Shown: positions 1 to 9,062 of the stretch, in pieces
Layout of the letters: every line of letters begins with the position of its first letter
Position numbering within the stretch: the stretch's first letter is position 1
Source: CAXBBB01 sp963793245
GTDB lineage: Bacteria; Bacteroidota; Rhodothermia; Rhodothermales; BA12
Assembly (NCBI GenBank): GCA_963793245.1
Contig: CAWBZG010000003.1
Coordinates: 124,001 to 188,000, forward strand
DNA length: 64,000 bases
Direction of reading: 5' to 3'
The notes under the pieces: generated by a model
Databases searched by the model: none
What the model saw: only the letters and a program-made list of their open reading frames with translations
What the model was told of the DNA's origin: nothing
Translations under genes and position numbers: made by a program

Positions 1-2069
<2,069 letters not shown>

Positions 2070-2122
2070 GAGCAAGAGTGGTTGACCAACGTAAAGTAGC
2101 ATCAACCGCGCTTGGTGCACGC

Positions 2123-2543
2123 CTAACGGACGCGCTCGTAGTGGTTCTTCCGGGCCGTCGAGGTGCCCTTGAAAGACGATCAAGCGGTCGCCCTTGGTGC
2201 CGAAGGGGTAGCGTCCAATGCCCAGGCTGTTCGGATCGCAGCCCGCAAAGCCACAGACGCCGGGATTGAAGTCGAGGCCGTAGAGGTGCCGTCGTCACCG
2301 TATTGAACTAGGCCGGTGCTGTCGGCGGAGAACGTCGCGATTTGGCGTGGGCAGGTCGTCGCCGGTCGTGACGTGTTGCGGCTCGAAGCCGAACGAAATC
2401 GACTTGACCAACTGCCACGAGCCGACGAGCGGCTGTAACTCGGTCGAGAACGTCGACAGGTCGGTTGGCTCGATAAACGTCGGCGTGTCGTTGGAGTCGC
2501 ACGCCAGCAGGAGCAGCGGTAGGACAAGAAGAAGTCGGCGCAT
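2123..2543 (-). pseudogene. Small lipoprotein, lipocalin-like pattern, frameshifted
   Basis: The start is a clear lipoprotein signal, MRRLLLVLPLLLLAC, followed by a Thr/Asp-rich linker and PLVGSWQLVKS, a pattern typical of small lipocalin-like (beta-barrel) Bacteroidota lipoproteins. The reading frame then shifts about three times. Through the shifts one can follow IATFSADSTGLVQYG, then GLDFNPGVCGFAGCDPNS and KGDRLIVFQGHLDG, ending in HYERVR and a stop at 2123. The tail in xYERVR is a common last strand in such proteins. It lies directly upstream of the peptidase gene on the same strand. The function is unknown, and the domain suggestion rests on pattern only. Confidence 0.55.
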
Positions 2544-2643
2544 TGCGAGTTAGGTCGGTGTGCGTAAATATGCAGGCGATCCCATAGCAAGCAAGTCGGT
2601 CGGGCGTCGGATCGGTCGATTCATCACCCGTGCGATCAACGAA

Positions 2644-2677
2644 AAAGGCGAAGCAGACCAACGTCCGCTTCGCCTTT
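2644..2677 (-). terminator. Rho-independent terminator
   Basis: An 11-bp perfect stem (AAAGGCGAAGC pairing with GCTTCGCCTTT, 12-nt loop) is followed, on the minus strand, by a run of five Ts. It lies 30 bp past the stop of the 33-residue ORF at 2708-2809. Confidence 0.8.
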
Positions 2678-2707
2678 CGTCAGGCTTGGAGCCTGGGCGC
2701 GTGTGGC

Positions 2708-2809
2708 TTATTTGCCTTTCGCTCCCTGTTTGCTCTGTGGTTTGACGGGTTGCGGGGCGCCTTTAGCGGATGTGCTTTTGGGCTGTGGTGCGGGCTTCTT
2801 GGTAGCCAT
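2708..2809 (-). CDS. 33-residue Lys/Pro/Gln-rich basic small protein
   Basis: A short ORF that standard length cut-offs miss. The product starts MATKKPAPQPKSTSAKG and ends KPQSKQGAKGK: no acidic residues, nine lysines, and many Pro, Gln, Ala and Gly. It is therefore probably disordered and could bind nucleic acid or another polyanion. Support for it being real: GGAGG stands 7 bases before the ATG, which is unusual in a window where Shine-Dalgarno sites are almost absent, and a strong terminator follows 30 bp after the stop, so it looks like its own transcription unit. I do not recognise a family. Confidence 0.6.
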   Translation of the reverse strand: MATKKPAPQPKSTSAKGAPQPVKPQSKQGAKGK

Positions 2810-2893
2810 TGCGAAACCTCCAATGGACAAAGGGCGGAGGTAGGTCATCAACCTCAGATCGCCGCGAAGGTCCCACGAGCAGGAGTCATCTGC

Positions 2894-2922
2894 ACGCTCG
2901 TTTCATAAACGTAAATGAGCGT
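2894..2922. terminator. Possible hairpin downstream of arcA
   Basis: ACGCTCGTTT and AAATGAGCGT form a 10-bp stem with one mismatch and a 9-nt loop, 22 bp past the arcA stop. The T-run (GTTTTTG) is on the plus strand, so it fits a plus-strand terminator better than an arcA terminator. It may simply block read-through between units. Confidence 0.35.
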
Positions 2923-2944
2923 TTTTGCGCTTTGGGAACGCCGG

Positions 2945-4204
2945 TCAGTTGGCAGAACGTGCCAGCGGCAGCGTCATGCAGCGAGGGCCGCCACGTCCGC
3001 GCGACAGTTCCATACCGCCCATCTTGACGGCGATCTTCTCGCCGCGCGCGAACGTGCTCTCGGCGTGGTAGTGGAGGAAGCCCTCGGCAGTGACGACGCG
3101 GTAGCCTGCGCGCTGAAGTTGCTCGTACGTGTTGTGGTTGCGCTCGTAGCCCATCACGACGCCCGGCGCGAGAGCAAAGAAGTTGGCGCCATCCGTCCAC
3201 TGCTCGCGACGCTGGTTGACGGGGTCGTTGCCGCCGCACGAGAGGAACGTCAACTCGCGTTCGAGCAGTTCTTCCAGCTTCTCTTTGAGGCCCGTCGTGA
3301 GTTCCGAGTAGAAGCGTCCCTTACTGTCCGAGCGGCTGAAGTGGACGACGTTGCCCGGACGACTCCCATCGAAGAACGGCGGGAACGCGATGCACTCGTC
3401 GTCGCTGATGAAGTTGAAGACGGTGTCGAGGTGCATACAGTAGCGCTTCTTCGGCAGGTCGACCATGACGACGTTGTCGACGGCGTCGCGCTCGAAGAGG
3501 GCTTCGGCGATGGCCATAACGCCCGAGAACGAAGTGCGCTCGCTGTGACCGATCAGGACCGTGCGTGCGCCTGCCATAATTAGGTCGCCCCCCTCGAACG
3601 TGACGCCTTGGGGCAGTTCGATCAGCCGCTCGCGCACATCGGCAAAAGCGGGGTGGTGGTTGACAACGGTGCGCATGATGACGCTTTCCCTACTGCGCGC
3701 GCCGGTCGCCGGGTGGCTCAGCAGCATGTGCTCGCCGACCGTCGCGGCCACGTCGCGCGTGAACAGCAAGTTGGGGACCGGGTCGAGGTGGACCGGCAGC
3801 AGCGACTTGCCCGTCAGTGCAAATCGGTACAGTTCGTCGGGCGACATGCGGACGAGTTTGCTCTCGAACGCGTGCAGGTTGCGCTCGGGCGAGACCGCCG
3901 CCAAACCGTCGACGAAGCTCGACCGCGCCGCGTCCTCGTGGAAGGCTTCGTGGAGCAATTCGCCGATCTGCATCACGCCGTCGTCGTCGCCGATGACTTT
4001 GCGGTAGACGGCGCACATCTGCTCGTGCTCCTCGCGCGCTTGATCGACGTAGAGCACGTCGTCGAAGAGCAGGTCTTCGCGTTCGTCCGGCAGCACGAGG
4101 CTCATCTCTTCGCCCGGCGTGTGGACGATTACGCGTTCGAGCGGCGCCGTCTCGGAATCGACGTGGAGGCGGACGGTGGGGGTATCAGTCGAAATTTCTG
4201 ACAT
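2945..4204 (-). CDS. arcA: Arginine deiminase
   Basis: Hydrolyses arginine to citrulline and ammonia (EC 3.5.3.6), the first step of the arginine deiminase route. At 419 residues it has the normal family length. The guanidino-modifying catalytic set is complete: FTRD (Asp151), FEGGD (Glu204), HLDTVF (His258) and the nucleophile Cys409 in RGGPRCMT. The N-terminal part (APLERVIVHTPGEEM) also matches the family. The expected partners, ornithine carbamoyltransferase and carbamate kinase, are not in this window, so the ATP-yielding pathway cannot be confirmed here. Acid defence, nitrogen release or citrulline supply are alternatives. It is cytosolic and stands as a single gene with a hairpin after it. 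Confidence 0.96.
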   Translation of the reverse strand: MSEISTDTPTVRLHVDSETAPLERVIVHTPGEEMSLVLPDEREDLLFDDVLYVDQAREEHEQMCAVYRKVIGDDDGVMQIGELLHEAFHEDAARSSFVDGLAAVSPERNLHAFESKLVRMSPDELYRFALTGKSLLPVHLDPVPNLLFTRDVAATVGEHMLLSHPATGARSRESVIMRTVVNHHPAFADVRERLIELPQGVTFEGGDLIMAGARTVLIGHSERTSFSGVMAIAEALFERDAVDNVVMVDLPKKRYCMHLDTVFNFISDDECIAFPPFFDGSRPGNVVHFSRSDSKGRFYSELTTGLKEKLEELLERELTFLSCGGNDPVNQRREQWTDGANFFALAPGVVMGYERNHNTYEQLQRAGYRVVTAEGFLHYHAESTFARGEKIAVKMGGMELSRGRGGPRCMTLPLARSAN

Positions 4205-4259
4205 TGGAGAGGCATTTGGATCAGCCTCAATCTACGCCTGCCGGGTCAAGGCGTTCGCG

Positions 4260-4448
4260 CTATCGCCGCTCCTGATTCCACAGCGTCACGAAGCGCACGA
4301 CCATGACGATCAGCAGCGCGGCGAACAGGAATTTGAGTATCACCCAGAGCACGCTCATCGCCATGCCCAAGATCACGCCCAGCAGCACGAGCGCGCCGAT
4401 CAGGACGATGGCGACGATGGCGGCGCGGAGAAGCTGTTGAGTATCCAT
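4260..4448 (-). CDS. Small two-helix membrane protein
   Basis: A 62-residue protein that is nearly all hydrophobic: one long helix at about residues 8-28 (AIVAIVLIGALVLLGVILG), a second at about 32-53, and a short polar tail, TLWNQERR. The N-terminus is MDTQQLLRA. It sits alone 55 bp upstream of arcA on the same strand, so co-transcription is possible. No family is recognised; it could be a membrane-stress or phage-shock-type peptide, but nothing specific shows this. Confidence 0.55.
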   Translation of the reverse strand: MDTQQLLRAAIVAIVLIGALVLLGVILGMAMSVLWVILKFLFAALLIVMVVRFVTLWNQERR

Positions 4449-4602
4449 AACGAAAACGGGCGAAGGGCTGTCGAGGAGTTACGAGGCCGGATGCGAGAAG
4501 GTTAGGGTCAAGCGCGATCTTTTTTTCTGCTTCACAAAAACGACTAAGTCGGTCCGTGAGAGATAAACGATTTGGCTAGATAACCTGTTGTGTATCAAGG
4601 CT

Positions 4603-5928
4603 TTATCGCTCAAAGCATACGTGTCGGTCTAGGGCAGCACCGGTCGCGTCGAGGCCACCGATGACGCACAGTCCGCCGTCGCCGTCCGGGTAGCCCGCTG
4701 CGCCGAACACGCCAGCGTCAAGCGCGACTCCGAACGACTGCAGCGCGCGTTGCACGTACAGGTCGGCGTCGGGTGCGATCACGCCGGGCGCCGATTGCCC
4801 GCCTGCTGTCCACATCTCGCCTTGGAGACCGACCGCATACGCCGAGCGAAACCGCCCGACGCGCGGCAATCGGGTGGCGACGGGCCGCAGTCGCTCCTGC
4901 ACGATGGAAAAGGCGAATGCCTGACGGATAGCCTCGCCGCCCGCAAACGCGACACCCGACGTGCGGAAAAGCGGGGCGGCTGGCGTGCCCACGTCGACGG
5001 TGGCGTGGCTTTCGATGGGTTCGATGGGCTGGCCCTGTCCCGTCGTGACCGATGGCGAAAGCGCCTGGACGCCTCCTGCTCGGATAGCGAGTGTCCGCAC
5101 GTCCTCGCGGACGCCCAATCGTCGGCTAGGGAGGAAGTCGATGTTGCCTCTACCGCCGAGTAACTCGACGACCGGAATGCCTTGCTCCAGCCGGAAGAAC
5201 GCGGTGTGTTGGGTCCGCAGGATGGGCGCACCATCTAGTGCGACCTCGACGAATCGGCCCGTTGCCGGGTCATAGGCTTCGACGGTCTCGACGAGTAGGC
5301 TCAGGTCTGTCAGCGCGTCGCGGCGACTGCCGCCGACGATCAGCACGCGTCCATCGTCCAGGAGTGTCGCGGTGTGGCCCGTCCGAGGCGTCGTCATTCC
5401 GCCGGGGACGGGTTGCCAGGCGGAAGCGCCCAGTGCGAGCGTCCACGCGTCGGATTGCGCGTCGCCACTTGGGTTCGAGCCACCTGCGGCCAGTAGCGTA
5501 CCGTTTGGAAATTGCGTGACCGTCAGCCCGCCTCGCGCCGATGGGAGGGCGGGACGCTCGGCAGTCGTAAGCGCGATGCGATAGGCGAACGCCGTGTCGA
5601 CGCCCGATACTCCATCGGCGTCTTGGGCCGTCAGGGGCAGCACGTTCAGCCCGTCGCTCAGGCCGACGCGTCCGCTCCATCTGTTGGTGCTGCCGACGCG
5701 CGTGAGCCGAGTATCTCCCACGCGCACGTCAACGACCGAGCGGAACGAGGTGGCTTCAACGGTCAGGTCGAGCGAATCGGCGTCGCGTGCCAAATCCAGG
5801 TCTTCCGGTGCGACGATGCGTACATCGGGCGGAACGACGGGCACGAACGCGCGGTCGCATCCGACTCCCAAGAAGGCGATGCCCAGCACGAGCCAAGCGA
5901 CGCGTCGAGATCCAATCGCGTTAGCCAC
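4603..5928 (-). CDS. Kelch-repeat lipoprotein
   Basis: A 441-residue exported protein. A lipobox (AFLGVGC, Cys24) predicts a lipid anchor. Next comes a Ser/Asp-rich immunoglobulin-like segment (about 40-125), then Kelch-type beta-propeller blades, seen in GTLLAAGGSNPSGDAQSD and TPRTGHTATLLDDGRVLIVGG. The last blade ends in GGLCVIGGLDATGAALDRHVC. The start is GTG at 5928, which overlaps the stop of the upstream metalloprotease by 8 bp, so the two are probably translationally coupled. A role in surface binding or display is inferred from the fold only. Confidence 0.75.
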   Translation of the reverse strand: MANAIGSRRVAWLVLGIAFLGVGCDRAFVPVVPPDVRIVAPEDLDLARDADSLDLTVEATSFRSVVDVRVGDTRLTRVGSTNRWSGRVGLSDGLNVLPLTAQDADGVSGVDTAFAYRIALTTAERPALPSARGGLTVTQFPNGTLLAAGGSNPSGDAQSDAWTLALGASAWQPVPGGMTTPRTGHTATLLDDGRVLIVGGSRRDALTDLSLLVETVEAYDPATGRFVEVALDGAPILRTQHTAFFRLEQGIPVVELLGGRGNIDFLPSRRLGVREDVRTLAIRAGGVQALSPSVTTGQGQPIEPIESHATVDVGTPAAPLFRTSGVAFAGGEAIRQAFAFSIVQERLRPVATRLPRVGRFRSAYAVGLQGEMWTAGGQSAPGVIAPDADLYVQRALQSFGVALDAGVFGAAGYPDGDGGLCVIGGLDATGAALDRHVCFER

Positions 5929-7604
5929 CGGCGCGCACGAGTGTTTCCATGACCTCGAACTCCTCGCCCCGGACGTGGAGGAAGTAGACGCCCGCTCCCA
6001 ATCGAGAACCGTCGATCACGATGCGCGCACGCTGGTTGCGTCCCACTTCGCCGCTGAACGGACGCGCGACGAGCCGCCCCATCGCATCGTATAGTCGTGC
6101 GTCCACGTTCTGCTCGACGCGCACGACCAAGTCGACCGTTGCCTGCCGGACGAACGGGTTGGGCCGCACGGTCATCGCCACGACCTGTTCGGACGTGCGG
6201 ACTTCGACTTCTTCGTCGATGGTGAACAGCGTAGACACGCCCGCCGCTGAGATCGTGCGGAAGCGGTAGGTGTAGCGCCCCGGCGCGAGGTCAGAGTCGA
6301 CAAAGTCCAGCGACCGCTGCCCGTTCTGTGGCGTGACTTCGCCGACTTTCTCGAACGGGTCGCCGAAGTAGCTGCGTTCCACGTCGATGCGTGCGATGTC
6401 GGTGGCGGCGAGTTGGAAGTCGAGTGTAACCGCCGAGCCGTTGGCACGGGCCGAGAACGAGGCGAGCAAGTTGTTGAGCAGCAACGCGCAGTCGGCTCCC
6501 AGCGGCCAGCCCATATCGGAAAAGATGGCGCAGGTGAAGGGGCCAGGGCTGTAGACGGTTTCCTGGCGTGCCAGTTGGGGCGTCATCAGCGAGTTGAGCG
6601 ATCCGGCGGGAAAGGCGTCCTCGTCGAGGTGGGCGATGGACGATCCGGCCTCGAAACCCGACGGCGCGAACAGTTGGACGGGCAGATCACTGCTTGCGCC
6701 GCGAAGAATCGGCCCGTCGAAGAAGATGCCCTCGCTCTGCAACACGTCGCCGAGCGCGCGCGATGGATTGGCGTAGGTGAGCAGTGCGCGGTCGGTGCGG
6801 TCTTCGAGGAAGCGGTCAAAGATGACGGGAAAGGTGCCGCTGCCGTCTGCAAATCCAAAGCATCCCTGGCCGGGCGTGCCACACTCCAGCCCGTTGCTGG
6901 GGTCGCCGTCATCGAAGCTGAAGCTGTCGAAGAAGCCCAATCCATGCCCTATCTCGTGGAGGGCAACCGTCGCGAAGTTATAGTCGATGGCAGGTGTGTT
7001 CTGGTCCGTGCCGAAGTACCAGTTGCTGAAGTCGGAGCTGAAACGGGCTTGGATGTCGGCATCTGCTCCGGTCTCGTTGCGTCCGGCGAGCGCTTCGGCG
7101 AGTGCGGCGGGATACCACGTATTGGAACGGGGCAGGAAGCTGTCGTCGCGGAAGATGAACGTCGTGCCTGCCGATCCGAGCGTGCCCTGGCCCAGCGCCT
7201 CCCACGACGCGTCGATGACGATGGGAGTTGGCGAGGTGATGTGCGTCGCCCAGATGTCGGCGGCAAACGAGAAGGCGGTTCGCGCGGCGTCGGGGAAGTT
7301 GGCCGAGTAGCGCACCTGAAACGTCGCCGACTGCTGCGTCTTCCCGAAGCGAGGACCGACTCCGGCCAGCGCACGCGAGTCCGGGCACGACCGTATTCGC
7401 CGTCGAGTCCTTGGCGATCAGCGTGTGCCACAAGACCGGGCGTCCGTTCTCAACCGTCAGGTGCTGCTCGCACAACTCACCATGCACGTGATGGAGTAAC
7501 TCGGCCAATTGGGGCGATACGTCGGCAGGCGAGAGGTGCGCAGCGGGCTGACCCATCGCTGGATAGGCGAAGAGCAGGAGGAACAGGTAGAAGAAGTGGC
7601 GCAC
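5921..7604 (-). CDS. Secreted zinc metalloprotease with C-terminal sorting domain (one frameshift)
   Basis: About 560 residues once one shift near 7383 is corrected. The order is: signal peptide (MRHFFYLFLLLFAYPAMG), a short propeptide, and a catalytic domain with the zinc site HEIGHGLGFFDS in the HExxHxxGxxD form of metzincin-like proteases. A PA-like insert and a second region ending FSDMGWPLG follow, then a fibronectin-type segment. The C-terminal domain has VRPNPF, LYDAMGRLV and LGAGVYFLHV, the usual marks of a type IX secretion sorting domain. It is probably moved across the outer membrane and cut at the C-terminus. The next gene, a Kelch lipoprotein, overlaps its stop by 8 bp. The frame before the shift (residues 1-75) reads well into the frame after it, so this is one gene. 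Confidence 0.82.
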
Positions 7605-7753
7605 CGGCAGCGGGAAAACTCAGACGTAGACGGAACGGCCAAGCTACGCGAGTTCGGATGCCGAGGAAGTGAAAGTGGGCGGACGTTACGCCGATGGAAC
7701 CGGGCAGACGTACCGGATACGTCAGCAGTCTGATTGCGGCGAACGCTGCGCAA

Positions 7754-7790
7754 AAAGGGGATGCCGTCCACCACGAGCGGCATCCCCTTT
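7754..7790. terminator. Bidirectional terminator hairpin
   Basis: A 13-bp perfect stem (AAAGGGGATGCCG with CGGCATCCCCTTT) around an 11-nt loop, with A/T runs on both sides. It separates the metalloprotease from the gene ending at 8008. Confidence 0.7.
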
Positions 7791-7804
7791 GTTGGGTAGA
7801 TCGA

Positions 7805-8007
7805 TTTCCCACCGTCGACCTACCGGATCATACTCGTCGAAGCGCGACAGTCCACAAATCGGTGATGCGGTACTCTGCGGCACGGATCAGGTATCCGATG
7901 CGCAGGCGCTGACGAAATCCAACGTCAGCATACCGCAACGAGCAGCGTGCTGTCACCTACGGGATCACGTGGTTCTAGACGCCGAGTCAGCCTATACCGC
8001 GCTGCTA
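7805..8007. other. Non-coding stretch, nothing recognised
   Basis: About 200 bases without a convincing ORF on either strand and without repeats seen elsewhere in the window. It may hold the 3' part of the transcript from the gene ending at 8008, before the terminator at 7754-7790. Confidence 0.4.
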
Positions 8008-8301
8008 TCACCTCTGAAAGCTCCCTTCGCGTGACATCTCTTTTAGCTTGAACGTCCACTGCGCTGCTCCCATCAGTTTGCCCTCGATTAGCTCTCCACT
8101 ACGCAATTGAAGGGTAAAGTTGGGGCCGCTGCCCTGCGTCGCGGACCAGTTCACGCGCCACACTTCTCGGAGCGAGATCCGCCTAGTTCGCAGGGGTCGT
8201 TTCCAGACGATCTCGTCTGGATACAGCTCCATTCTAGAGCCGATTGCAAGTCCTTTTGTCGGGGCAAAAGCTCCACGTAAAATGGGCTTGGGCTTGGGCA
8301 T
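8008..8301 (-). CDS. Small protein with a PH-like pattern, unknown function
   Basis: A 97-residue soluble protein. After a basic start (MPKPKPILRGAF) come alternating strands, GSRMELYPDEIVWKRPL, ISLREVWRVNWSATQG and PNFTLQLRSGELIEGKL, ending in a helix WTFKLKEMSREG. This run of strands plus a final helix resembles bacterial PH-like domains, but the resemblance is by eye only. It lies 25 bp downstream of the response regulator gene on the same strand, so the two may be transcribed together. Confidence 0.5.
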   Translation of the reverse strand: MPKPKPILRGAFAPTKGLAIGSRMELYPDEIVWKRPLRTRRISLREVWRVNWSATQGSGPNFTLQLRSGELIEGKLMGAAQWTFKLKEMSREGSFQR

Positions 8302-8326
8302 GGTGGTGGTAATGGTGGTGCGAAGA

Positions 8327-8951
8327 CTAAATCAGGCCACGACGGATGGCGCGAGCAACGGCTTGAACGCCGCTCTGGACGTGGAGCTTACCGTAGACGT
8401 TGCGGATGTGGTAGTCGACGGTATGGCGGCTCACGTCCATGCGGTCGGCGATGGCGTCTTTGGTCAGACCGTCGGCCATGAGGGTAAGCACGTCTTTCTC
8501 GCGGCCCGACAGGTCGGCTTCGGGCGACGAGGGTTCGTGGGCGAGGAAGTCGAGTACTTTTCCGGCAACTGACGAGGGCATCAGCGTTCCGCCGCGTGAG
8601 GCTTCGCGGACGGCAGTCAGGATCTGGTCGAGGTCGGCGTCTTTGGTCAGGTAGCCGCTTGCGCCCGAGCGAAACGCACGGAAGATGAGGTCGGCATTGT
8701 CCGAGATCGTCAGCATGACGACGGGCGTGGCGGGCAGGCGGCGGCGCAGCGTCGGCAGGGCGTCGAGGCCGCTGGGGCCGGGCAGGTGGATGTCGAGCAG
8801 CAGCACGTCGGGGGCTGGAGTCGTCTTCGAGCGCGTCGATCAACTCGGCGATGCTCTCGAACTGGCCGGCACAGCGCATCCCTGTGGCTCCGTCAAGCAC
8901 GAACATAATAGCGTCGGCGTAGCGAGCATCGTCTTCTACGATCCAGACCAT
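8327..8951 (-). CDS. NarL/FixJ-type response regulator (one frameshift)
   Basis: A two-domain transcription regulator of about 208 residues. The receiver domain starts VWIVEDDARYADA, with the phospho-acceptor Asp in LLLDIHLPGPSG, Thr in VVMLTISDN and Lys in GYLTKDAD. The C-terminal LuxR-type helix-turn-helix is LSGREKDVLTLMADGLTKD followed by ADRMDVSRHTVDYHIRNVY. One extra C in a C-run at about 8815 breaks the frame between residues 45 and 46; the two halves join exactly when it is removed. The propeller sensor kinase lies 111 bp upstream on the same strand and belongs to the kinase class (HisKA_3) that pairs with NarL regulators, so they are very probably partners. Confidence 0.88.
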
Positions 8952-9062
8952 TTAGGTCTGTGGGTGTAGGCGAGGCATTCATATACGCTAGGCGAGAGCA
9001 CGTACGGAAGGATACGTAGGCCGTGCAGGCGACGGCGCACCTACGGGATGGCGTAGTCTTGG

